From contig DIQZ01000001.1 in the NCBI GenBank assembly GCA_002424305.1, positions 1 through 6,598 on the forward strand: DNA of 6,598 nt. Reading direction: 5' to 3'. The notes beneath the pieces were generated by a model. It made no database searches. It saw only the letters and a program-made list of their open reading frames with translations, and was not told where the DNA came from. Both the position numbers and the translations under genes were made by a program. This document shows, piece after piece, positions 1 through 6,495 of this stretch (positions are counted from its first letter, which is position 1; each line of letters begins with the position of its first letter). The stretch comes from Firmicutes bacterium UBA5449. GTDB lineage: Bacteria; Bacillota; SHA-98; UBA4971.

Positions 1-599
1 TTGGAATAGTGAAGAGTGCCAGTGGTGTAGTTCCTTTCGGCGTGGTTTGGAAGGACTGGGCTTTTGGAGAGGAACAGATTCTAAAGTATTCCCCTAATAC
101 CAAAGATGATGATGAGACTGAAACAGGCCCGGGGAACTTTGCCGCGCTTGCGCTACCGGATGAGACCGGCGAGGTATTCGAACACGGGGCTAACATCTAT
201 AAAGACAACATCATGTTTGGTCACAAAGGGACTCTCACGATAGGGGATGAGATCCTCACAATGATCGAGACAGAGCCCGGTAATATGGCGGGCCCTACTA
301 TAGAGGGAGTCAACTACAGAATCAACGGATGTGAACACCGTCCTCCGGATGAAGGGTGCACAATTGATAACTATGTCAAAGGATGCCCAAGGCTCGTCAT
401 AGTGCCGATAGTAAGATCCCTGGATGTTCCGGGACGCAAAAGCGTAGAACTGGTTGGCTTTGCAGCGTTTCTCTTAGAAAGTGTGGGCGGAGCAGGGAAC
501 GAATGTTTTGTCACGGGTCGGTTCATAAGAGAGGCGACTGATGAAGACTTTGGTGGTAGTTATGACTATGGAGTAGTGTCATATCGATTGGAGGAATAA
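1..599 (+). CDS. TadE/TadG-related pilus-assembly protein, C-terminal part (5' truncated)
   Basis: The reading frame is open to the left edge: codons at bases 3-8 (Gly, Ile) precede the GTG at 9, which has no ribosome binding site. The true start therefore lies outside the window, and GTG 9 is probably an internal Val. About 198 residues are visible, ending at TAA 597-599. Counted from GTG 9, the conserved-looking blocks are GNFAALALP (42-50), a Gly-rich NIYKDNI stretch (62-68), TEPGNMAGPTIEGV (88-101), CPRLVIVPIV (126-135) and VELVGFAAFLLE (146-157). I recall this arrangement from TadG-like proteins beside Tad loci in Clostridia; that is memory, not a search. Four cysteines (108, 117, 126, 166) suggest disulfides in an exported domain. 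The N-terminal membrane helix expected for TadE/G proteins would lie upstream and cannot be checked. It sits 18 bases before cpaB and is probably co-transcribed with it. A minor pilin or surface subunit is the likely role. An unrelated exported protein remains possible. Confidence 0.65.
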   Translation, partial: GIVKSASGVVPFGVVWKDWAFGEEQILKYSPNTKDDDETETGPGNFAALALPDETGEVFEHGANIYKDNIMFGHKGTLTIGDEILTMIETEPGNMAGPTIEGVNYRINGCEHRPPDEGCTIDNYVKGCPRLVIVPIVRSLDVPGRKSVELVGFAAFLLESVGGAGNECFVTGRFIREATDEDFGGSYDYGVVSYRLEE

Positions 600-603
600 C
601 TAC

Positions 604-610
604 GAGGAGG
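604..610 (+). promoter_or_regulatory. ribosome binding site of cpaB
   Basis: GAGGAGG followed by a 7-base spacer (with further Gs) to ATG 618. It is a near-perfect Shine-Dalgarno match and fixes the cpaB start. Confidence 0.85.
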
Positions 611-617
611 GGGCCGG

Positions 618-1520
618 ATGAAGAGGGGGAGAATGATAATTGCATTCGCTATTGTCTGCGGACTTGTGGCTGCCGGTACAGTCTACATATACCTCGGGAG
701 AGCCATGGCGCCCAAACCTGTTTCCACGAAGACTGTAACAGTGGTTGCTGCAAAGTCAACTATTGCTCCACGGACTAAGCTTACACAGGATCTAGTTTAT
801 GTCAGAGAGATGCCTGAAGAAGCAGTCCACCCGAAAGCTGTACGCGATGCTGATTCAGTCGTGGGCTTGATAGCGAAGTACGAGATTCTTGAAGGCGAAC
901 CAATCATATTGGACAGGTTGTATGGGGAAGGCGAGCGCATAGGACTTGTATCGTCTGTCCCAGGCCACATGCGAGCAGTAACTGTCCCTGTAGATGAGGT
1001 TGTGGGTGTCGCAGGCTTTGTTAAGCCCGGAGACAAGGTAGACATTATTGTCACGGCAAGCGGAGTCGGCCAAACCGGAGATGTGGCCTTCACGGTGCTG
1101 GAGGATATAGAGGTACTCGCCGTAGCCCAAGAGACAGAAGATAAAAGTCAAGGTAAAGCTAAAGTTAGCACCAGCGTTACGTTGGCTGTAAAGCCAAGTG
1201 AGGCAGAGAGGTTGGCACTTGCTGAGAAGATAGGCAGGCTCCGTCTTGCGCTCCGCCCCATGTTTGCAAGCGCCACAAAGGGTCAAGGTGTAGTCGCTCA
1301 CGATCTACTAAAGGAAGTAAAAGGCTGGTCACCTCCTAAGACAAGTACCGGCACCGGGTCACAGACTTCCACTGTTTCATCTGCACCTGCTGTGACAAAG
1401 CCTCGTGAAAGCCTACCCGCTGTTCGCGACAGTGAAGTTCCATCGATAGTAGAGGTAATAAGAGGAAGTCAGATAACCTATATCACCTTGGTTGAAGGCG
1501 GGGAGGTGTCCCAACCGTGA
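618..1520 (+). CDS. cpaB: Flp pilus assembly protein CpaB/RcpC (SAF + RcpC domains)
   Basis: This is a 300-residue envelope protein of the Tad machine. Residues 7-26 form one hydrophobic N-terminal helix (signal anchor or signal peptide) after the basic start MKRGR. A SAF-type domain follows at about 40-102, opening with VTVVAAKSTIAPRTKLT and containing the LEGEPIILDRL block. An RcpC-type domain covers about 111-225, with MRAVTVPVDEVVGVAGFVKP and PGDKVDIIV as recognisable signatures. Residues 237-273 are a Ser/Thr/Pro-rich, probably disordered linker, and a short tail, VEVIRGSQ (278-285), closes the protein; similar tails are common in CpaB proteins. In known Tad systems CpaB/RcpC acts outside the inner membrane together with the secretin. 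The start is set by a strong ribosome binding site. The stop TGA overlaps the GTG of the secretin gene, which matches a functional pair. The length is normal for the family. Confidence 0.93.
   Translation: MKRGRMIIAFAIVCGLVAAGTVYIYLGRAMAPKPVSTKTVTVVAAKSTIAPRTKLTQDLVYVREMPEEAVHPKAVRDADSVVGLIAKYEILEGEPIILDRLYGEGERIGLVSSVPGHMRAVTVPVDEVVGVAGFVKPGDKVDIIVTASGVGQTGDVAFTVLEDIEVLAVAQETEDKSQGKAKVSTSVTLAVKPSEAERLALAEKIGRLRLALRPMFASATKGQGVVAHDLLKEVKGWSPPKTSTGTGSQTSTVSSAPAVTKPRESLPAVRDSEVPSIVEVIRGSQITYITLVEGGEVSQP
1502..1508 (+). promoter_or_regulatory. ribosome binding site of cpaC inside the end of cpaB
   Basis: GGAGGTG lies 8 bases before GTG 1517, within the last codons of cpaB. It supports the GTG start and translational coupling of cpaB to the secretin. 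Confidence 0.8.
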
Positions 1521-3667
1521 TCGAACGCGAAAGACAGCCGAGTTGCATCAGGCCTTATTTCAGGACGATTATTATCCTGATATTTGCCTTAGTCTTGATT
1601 ATATATGTGCCGCCGGTTCAGGCTGTGGAGAAGACTCGTCTTGCGACCGGTCCTACAGAAATAGAGGAGTCTTCAGCATTTGCGGTTAGCATTCCTTTTG
1701 GGGTCGAGGCGGGATGTTCCAGGATTCTCTATACGGAAGATGTGGTAAGAGCTGCAGTAGCTAATCCCAATATTGCTGACATTGTGGTGGTCTCCAAGAC
1801 AGAAATCATTGTAAATGGTAAAGCTGAAGGCAGGACCACTCTTTATATTTGGGATTCGTCCGGCCGCATAGGATACGACATTCGAGTATACGAGGACAAC
1901 CAAGACCTTCTCCTAGAAATCTACGACATTATCGGAATTGATGATCTTGAGTTGAGATTTGCCAAGTCTACGTTGCTCCTTGAAGGGACATGCTCGACAG
2001 ATGCCGAGTATGAGCGCGCAGACAAGATAGCTAAAGCCTATACAGATAAAGTCCTGAATCTTATTACTGTGCTGAATCCGAAGACTCCACCCTCACCGCC
2101 CACAATAGATGCCTCCCAAGTTGCAGCGGATATGGGGATTGACGGGGTACACGTTCGAGTCGTGAAAGGGGCAATTATCCTTGAAGGGCTTGTAAATAAT
2201 CCAGACGATGTCCGGCGAGCTGAGGAATTTGCAGGGTTGTTTGCCCCGCAAGTTCTGAATTTCATAGATGTAGGAGAACCTGCAGGGGAAGAAAAATCGG
2301 AGGAGGCTGAGGCTGAGATCGGAACGGGAATGGCAAAAGCTCCTTCGCAGTCCATCGTAGAAGAGTCTGACTCCGAGAATACAGAAGATAAACCTGAGGA
2401 TATGCTTCCAATAGATTCTGACGTAGAGCTTAGAGACAAGATTATCTCAGCCCTTGGAGAGCCGGACATGGAAGTTACGGTAGTAGACGGGACAGCTCTC
2501 CTGGAGGGTGAGGCATCTGACGATTACGCGAAGGTGCGAGCGGAAGCCATAGCGAAACTCTACACGCCAAAAGTGGTGAGTCTTCTTCGGGCAGCTGAAG
2601 TAGAACCTGAATTGCCATCTGCTCCTGTCATACCTCTGGAACCACCTGTGCCGGTAATCCCTGAGTCTACCCTAGAAGAGAGAGTCAGCGAATATTTAGA
2701 CATATCTACCGTCAAAGTGCGGTCTGTTGACGGGAAGCTCTTACTCGAGGGTAGTGTAGAGTGCCAGAACGACCTCGAGAGGGTGCAGAGAATAGCTGAG
2801 CTATTCAGTAAGGACATCGTAATGCTGCTGGATGTTGCAAATCCGGTTCAAGTCCTCCTTCAGGTACAAGTAGTGGAGATTAACTCAGGCGCTCTGAAGA
2901 ACCTAGGGATAACATGGGGTGGCATACACGACAGCACGTTTAACCCGGGTTCATTCATGTTTGGTGAATGGACATCCCCACTCAGACTGGGGCTTGATGG
3001 TGCCGGACCGGACGATGTATGGCAGCTAAGACTACCTATAGACAATATCGTAGCAGAGTTATGGAGGCTCAGTCCGATACGTGCCATCCTCGATACACTG
3101 GTGAGTGAGGATTTGGCGAAGATCTTAGCAGCTCCCAGCCTCCTGACGCTAAGCGGAGAGCGGGCGGATTTCCTGGTCGGAGGCGAAATCCCTGTTTACC
3201 TCGGACAAGCCGACGGAAAGATAATTTTCGAGTGGCGACCTTATGGAATACGTCTTGATATGCTTCCTACAGTGGACACAAGGGGAAGAATTGTCTTGGA
3301 TATTAAGCCGGAAGTGTCTTCTCTTGACTGGAATAACGCACTGGATGTCGGACTTGCTACTGTACCTGCGTTGAAAACCAGGAGAGCGTCTACCCACCTG
3401 ATAGTTGAAGACGGCGTAACCATTGCAATAGGCGGTCTAATCCATACCACTGAGGCAAAGATCGTAAAGAAGCTTCCCATTCTCGGAGATATCCCGGTCA
3501 TAGGGAGTCTATTTAAGAGCGAGAGATTTGAGCGTGGCGAAAGTGAGCTTATCATACTGATTACACCGAGGATTGTGCAGATTGGTGAGACGATGTACTG
3601 GGATTGCATGGTAAGTCGTGAGGCAAGGGAGATTTTCGAAATTGACGTACGGACGCTTGGGAAGTGA
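1517..3667 (+). CDS. cpaC: Tad-type secretin CpaC/RcpA with four BON-like repeats
   Basis: This is the 716-residue secretin subunit expected to form the export channel of the Tad pilus. A basic N-terminus and a hydrophobic stretch (18-33), ending in Val-Gln-Ala at 34-36, look like a cleavable signal peptide. Residues about 51-126 resemble the N-terminal domain of pilus-type secretins (SRILYTEDVVRAAVANPNIA at 68-87). Four BON-like repeats follow, at about 128-186, 199-253, 303-361 and 384-443, each centred on a (L/I)LEG motif. An acidic linker (256-300) separates repeats 2 and 3, and a proline-rich linker (362-383) separates 3 and 4. The secretin core spans about 444-690, with AAPSLLTLSGERADFLVGGE (538-557), IVEDGVTIAIGGL (629-641) and the hallmark LPILGDIPVIGSLF (653-666). 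The last 26 residues are a non-hydrophobic tail. Family members that I recall have a single BON domain and are roughly 450-550 residues long, so the extra length lies in the repeats and linkers. The GTG start overlaps the cpaB stop, and the stop overlaps the annotated start of the next gene. Confidence 0.94.
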   Translation: MIERERQPSCIRPYFRTIIILIFALVLIIYVPPVQAVEKTRLATGPTEIEESSAFAVSIPFGVEAGCSRILYTEDVVRAAVANPNIADIVVVSKTEIIVNGKAEGRTTLYIWDSSGRIGYDIRVYEDNQDLLLEIYDIIGIDDLELRFAKSTLLLEGTCSTDAEYERADKIAKAYTDKVLNLITVLNPKTPPSPPTIDASQVAADMGIDGVHVRVVKGAIILEGLVNNPDDVRRAEEFAGLFAPQVLNFIDVGEPAGEEKSEEAEAEIGTGMAKAPSQSIVEESDSENTEDKPEDMLPIDSDVELRDKIISALGEPDMEVTVVDGTALLEGEASDDYAKVRAEAIAKLYTPKVVSLLRAAEVEPELPSAPVIPLEPPVPVIPESTLEERVSEYLDISTVKVRSVDGKLLLEGSVECQNDLERVQRIAELFSKDIVMLLDVANPVQVLLQVQVVEINSGALKNLGITWGGIHDSTFNPGSFMFGEWTSPLRLGLDGAGPDDVWQLRLPIDNIVAELWRLSPIRAILDTLVSEDLAKILAAPSLLTLSGERADFLVGGEIPVYLGQADGKIIFEWRPYGIRLDMLPTVDTRGRIVLDIKPEVSSLDWNNALDVGLATVPALKTRRASTHLIVEDGVTIAIGGLIHTTEAKIVKKLPILGDIPVIGSLFKSERFERGESELIILITPRIVQIGETMYWDCMVSREAREIFEIDVRTLGK
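1898..2074 (+). repeat. BON-like protein repeat 1 of the secretin
   Basis: Encodes residues about 128-186. The core is STLLLEG (151-157), then a helix YERADKIAKAY, then KVLNLITVLNP. It is the most divergent of the four at its start and lies directly after the N-terminal secretin domain. Confidence 0.6.
2111..2275 (+). repeat. BON-like protein repeat 2 of the secretin
   Basis: Encodes residues about 199-253. The core VRVVKGAIILEG (213-224) is followed by RRAEEFAGLFAPQVLNFIDV, the same strand-helix-strand order as in the other copies. A strongly acidic linker (256-300) follows. Confidence 0.6.
2423..2599 (+). repeat. BON-like protein repeat 3 of the secretin
   Basis: Encodes residues about 303-361. 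The core VTVVDGTALLEG (320-331) is followed by VRAEAIAKLYTPKVVSLL. It is closest to repeat 4 in the VDG-x(2-3)-LLEG motif. A Pro-rich linker (362-383) follows. Confidence 0.6.
2666..2845 (+). repeat. BON-like protein repeat 4 of the secretin
   Basis: Encodes residues about 384-443. The core VRSVDGKLLLEG (401-412) is followed by ERVQRIAELFSKDIVMLLDV and runs straight into the secretin core (VLLQVQVVEIN). By position it matches the single BON domain next to the secretin domain in ordinary CpaC proteins. Confidence 0.65.
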
Positions 3668-4935
3668 AACAAGTGGGAAAATCCCCGATTAAGATCCTGA
3701 TAGTCGATGATATGGCTGAGACTCGCGAGAACCTCAAGAAGCTTCTGTCGTTTCATGGCGGATTTGCTGTGGCAGGTGAAGCTGAGAACGGCAAGGAAGC
3801 CGTAGCTCTCGCGAGGCGCCTCAAGCCTGATATCGTTCTAATGGATATAAACATGCCGGTTATGGGCGGGATAGAGGCTACGCGGACAATCTCGGTGGAG
3901 ATGGCAATGACTACTGCTGTCGTAATCATATCAGTACAGGGAGAGCATGAGTACTTGAAAGAGGCTATGGCTGCAGGGGCCAGAGGTTATTTGGTTAAAC
4001 CCTTTTCCGCTGACGAGCTGGTTGGCACTATTCGACGGACGCATGAGATGGAGATTCAGAGGAGGGCTCGGTTGATGCCAAACATCCCTCTACAGACGAA
4101 GCTCGGGCGGATTATCTCGGTGTTCAGCGCAAAGGGGGGAGTCGGTAAGACTGTGATTGCCGTGAACCTCGCTGCTGAGCTTGGAAAAGATCGAGATCTC
4201 AAAGTAACCCTGGTTGATCTCGATCTTCAGTTCGGAGATGTGGCTATCATGTTAGATACCACTCCGGTGAGAACCATAGCAGACATAGCCAGGGAAGAAG
4301 AGGTAGATTCAGAAACTGTGGAAGCGTGTCTTGCTACACACAGCACAGGAATTCGTGTGCTCACATCACCGCTCCGTCCGGAGCAGGCGGAAATTGTGAC
4401 AGGGAGACATGTTGAGGCTATCTTGGGACTTTTGGCCGAGTCCTACGATTTTGTTATTGTCGATCTCCCGCAAAGACTCGATGACATATCTCTTGCAGGT
4501 TTGGATATTGCTGACACTATATTTCTTATTGCGTCAACAGAGCTCTCTGCAATCAGAGATGCGAAGATATGTCTTGAGATAATGGAGTCCTTGGGCTATG
4601 AAAGCAGCAAGATTAAGTTAGCGCTATCCAAGCCGTCTAAAGAGCATGGCTTGGATACTAACGAGATAGAGAAATCTCTCAATCGAAAAGTGGATATCCG
4701 GATTCCCAATGAAGAGCGGGTGGTACACCCGTCGGTTAACAAAGGAACACCGTTTGTCATAAGTAATCCAACTGCTAAGGTATCCCTTGCTATTAAGGAT
4801 CTTGTTAAGATAGTCAATCCTCATAGTGAGGGAGATGTGCGGGCAAAGAAGGCTTCTAAAAGTGGAAAGTCCTCATCCGGCAAGAAAACTGCAGGTATGT
4901 TCGCATGGCTCTTTAGTATGTTTGTGAACGGGTGA
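3664..4935 (+). CDS. cpaE: Response-regulator receiver fused to CpaE/TadZ ParA-like ATPase
   Basis: This 423-residue protein probably positions and controls the Tad machine at the inner membrane. Residues 9-127 are a CheY-like receiver with every key residue: acidic pair D15/D16, phospho-acceptor D61 in LMDINMPVMGG, S90 and K112 in YLVKPFS. Residues about 147-385 are a MinD/ParA-type ATPase with deviant Walker A SAKGGVGKT (155-163), D185/D187 in LVDLDLQFGD and Walker B YDFVIVDLP (261-269). The tail has a Lys/Ser-rich linker (394-408) and a hydrophobic end, MFAWLFSMF (412-420), resembling a membrane-binding helix. GTG 3664 overlaps the secretin stop but has little upstream ribosome binding sequence. 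GTG 3673, three codons later, is preceded by GGAAGTGA (3660-3667) and may be the true start, giving 420 residues. Tandem in-frame stops TGA and TAG end the gene. The neighbours secretin and cpaF fit the TadZ assignment. No partner histidine kinase is in the window. Confidence 0.94.
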   Translation: MKQVGKSPIKILIVDDMAETRENLKKLLSFHGGFAVAGEAENGKEAVALARRLKPDIVLMDINMPVMGGIEATRTISVEMAMTTAVVIISVQGEHEYLKEAMAAGARGYLVKPFSADELVGTIRRTHEMEIQRRARLMPNIPLQTKLGRIISVFSAKGGVGKTVIAVNLAAELGKDRDLKVTLVDLDLQFGDVAIMLDTTPVRTIADIAREEEVDSETVEACLATHSTGIRVLTSPLRPEQAEIVTGRHVEAILGLLAESYDFVIVDLPQRLDDISLAGLDIADTIFLIASTELSAIRDAKICLEIMESLGYESSKIKLALSKPSKEHGLDTNEIEKSLNRKVDIRIPNEERVVHPSVNKGTPFVISNPTAKVSLAIKDLVKIVNPHSEGDVRAKKASKSGKSSSGKKTAGMFAWLFSMFVNG

Positions 4936-4936
4936 T
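4931..4936 (+). promoter_or_regulatory. ribosome binding site of cpaF
   Basis: GGTGAT, complementary to the 5' part of the 16S anti-Shine-Dalgarno end, lies 6 bases before ATG 4943 and includes the stop codon of the upstream gene. It is moderately strong and supports coupled translation. Confidence 0.55.
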
Positions 4937-4942
4937 AGATAA

Positions 4943-6421
4943 ATGTCCCTAAGAGAAAGACTTGAAAGAGCAAAAACAGGAGAAAAGCCGAGGCCTTCCA
5001 GATGGGCGACGCCTCGTGAGAGGGTTGCGCGTGAATCCGGAGCTACCAGGTTTGGAACTGCAGGGGCACAGACCGAATCGCCTGTACGAATCCACACAGA
5101 TTCTGAGGAAAGCTCGATTTTGCATCCTGTGAGAACTTTTCAGGAAGACCCTCACCTTGCAGTTAAGGAAAGGATCCATCACAGGCTTGTCAAGGAAATT
5201 GAAGAAGAGCTTGTGGAAAGGACTGCAAGTGCAGAGGACAGGCAGAGGCTGGCAAAAGAAGTCGAATCTATATCAATAAAGGTCCTCGATGAAGAGCCTG
5301 TGCCTTTGATGCGATCAGAGAAAGTCAGAATCATTACAGAGGTTATTGATGATGTGATGGGATTCGGTCCTATTACTCCTCTATTGAGTGATGAAACCAT
5401 AACGGAAATTATGGTGAACGGTCCTTACAGTGTATACATTGAGCGGGGAGGCAGAATTGAAGAGACGTCTATCCGATTCCGCGATGCAGACCATGTTATG
5501 CATATTATCGATAGGATCGTGTCACCTATCGGGAGACGCATAGATGATGCCAGCCCTATGGTGGATGCCAGGCTTCCTGATGGCTCTCGAGTAAATGCAG
5601 TGATTCCACCAATTTCCCTTGTAGGACCATGTATCACCATCCGAAAATTCGCAAGAGAACCTTTGACTACTGATGATCTGATTAGGTTGGGGACTCTTAC
5701 ACCTGAGATGGTAGAGTTCCTTGACGGCGCAGTCAAGGCAAGATTAAACATAGTTGTATCCGGAGGGACAGGTTCCGGAAAGACAACGACTCTCAATGTG
5801 CTGTCTTCGTTTATACCGACTGATGAGCGCATAGTTACCATTGAAGACGCAGCAGAACTCCAACTCCGTCAGGAACATGTGGTTGTGCTCGAGGCCAGGC
5901 CGCCTAACATTGAAGGTAAGGGCGCTGTCACCATCCGTGGCCTTGTAAGGAATGCTTTGAGAATGCGACCGGACAGAATTGTTGTAGGAGAGGTCAGATC
6001 CGGAGAGGCACTTGACATGCTCCAGGCGATGAACACAGGTCACGACGGTTCAATGACGACAGGCCATGCCAACTCGCCCAGAGACATGCTTTCAAGGATG
6101 GAGACCATGACACTCATGGCGGGGATGGATTTACCGCTTAGGGCTATTCGCGAGCAGATTTCTTCAGCCATCAATCTCATCGTGCATCAGGCAAGGCTGA
6201 GAGACGGAAGCCGTAAGATCACACACCTCACTGAAGTGCTGGGTATGGAAGGCGATGTCATCACTATGCAGGATATTTACGTCTTTCAACAGACAGGGAT
6301 CGATGAGAAGGGGACAGTCATAGGAAGGTTTGGGGCAACCGGTATCAGGCCGAAGTTCTTAGATAAGTTTGAAGAAGCAGGCATAAAAGTACCTCCCGGA
6401 ATGTTTGTGAATTACACCTAG
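4943..6421 (+). CDS. cpaF: Tad pilus assembly / secretion ATPase CpaF (TadA)
   Basis: This is a 492-residue hexameric-type secretion ATPase (VirB11/GspE superfamily) that powers Flp pilin assembly at the cytoplasmic face of the membrane. The first 65 residues are charged and probably disordered; a helical region (about 70-140) follows. The N-terminal ATPase domain has the CpaF signatures MGFGPITPLL (139-148), EIMVNGPYSVYIERGG (155-170) and DARLPDGSRVNAVIPP (208-223). The catalytic domain has Walker A SGGTGSGKTT (273-282), an Asp box with E301/D302, Walker B RPDRIVVGEVRSGEA (342-356) with E350, and a His box GHDGSMTTGHANSP (366-379) with H367 and H375. All motifs are intact and the length is normal for the family. 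The gene starts 7 bases after the receiver-CpaE stop and ends at TAG 6419-6421. GspE-type type II secretion ATPases are less likely, because the flanking genes are Tad-specific and no four-cysteine zinc motif is present. Confidence 0.96.
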   Translation: MSLRERLERAKTGEKPRPSRWATPRERVARESGATRFGTAGAQTESPVRIHTDSEESSILHPVRTFQEDPHLAVKERIHHRLVKEIEEELVERTASAEDRQRLAKEVESISIKVLDEEPVPLMRSEKVRIITEVIDDVMGFGPITPLLSDETITEIMVNGPYSVYIERGGRIEETSIRFRDADHVMHIIDRIVSPIGRRIDDASPMVDARLPDGSRVNAVIPPISLVGPCITIRKFAREPLTTDDLIRLGTLTPEMVEFLDGAVKARLNIVVSGGTGSGKTTTLNVLSSFIPTDERIVTIEDAAELQLRQEHVVVLEARPPNIEGKGAVTIRGLVRNALRMRPDRIVVGEVRSGEALDMLQAMNTGHDGSMTTGHANSPRDMLSRMETMTLMAGMDLPLRAIREQISSAINLIVHQARLRDGSRKITHLTEVLGMEGDVITMQDIYVFQQTGIDEKGTVIGRFGATGIRPKFLDKFEEAGIKVPPGMFVNYT

Positions 6422-6495
6422 TGAGTGTTTTTAGTACGGGTCGGGATTCATGGGATGAACGAGCTGTAGCTACCTTAAGGAGGGAAGCTGATAAT
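6422..6495 (+). other. 74-base spacer between cpaF and tadB
   Basis: This is the longest gap in the window. It holds a small inverted repeat (AGCTGTAGCT, about 6462-6471) but no GC-rich stem with a T run, so no terminator is supported. No promoter is convincing. It ends in the ribosome binding site of the next gene. The frame of that gene stays open back to GTG 6421. Confidence 0.5.
6476..6483 (+). promoter_or_regulatory. ribosome binding site of tadB
   Basis: TAAGGAGG is a perfect match to the 16S anti-Shine-Dalgarno, but the 12-base spacer to ATG 6496 is longer than usual. It still favours ATG 6496 over GTG 6421, which has only weak upstream complementarity. Confidence 0.75.

Noticed and set aside
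9..11. GTG 9 as a genuine gene start
   Set aside because: The frame stays open to the window edge, there is no ribosome binding site, and the protein lacks the N-terminal signal or membrane helix expected, so the gene is truncated by the window.
855..1301. 148-codon open frame on the - strand
   Set aside because: It is antisense to the SAF and RcpC domains of cpaB and has an unconvincing composition with scattered Cys and Tyr and no domain.
1492..1689. 65-codon + strand frame across the cpaB-cpaC junction
   Set aside because: It overlaps the end of cpaB and the signal peptide region of the secretin in another frame. Both flanking genes are well supported and coupled.
3241..3756. 171-codon open frame on the - strand
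   Set aside because: It lies antisense to the secretin core and receiver start, both of which have clear family motifs. It has no recognisable motif of its own and is a shadow frame.
5425..5841. 138-codon open frame on the - strand inside cpaF
   Set aside because: It is antisense to the conserved CpaF core, including the Walker A region. Its Ser/Thr/Arg-rich composition is typical of a shadow frame.
6422..6495. Possible terminator after cpaF
   Set aside because: The only inverted repeat is short (AGCT arms) and has no T run after it. The next gene of the same pathway follows on the same strand with a strong ribosome binding site.
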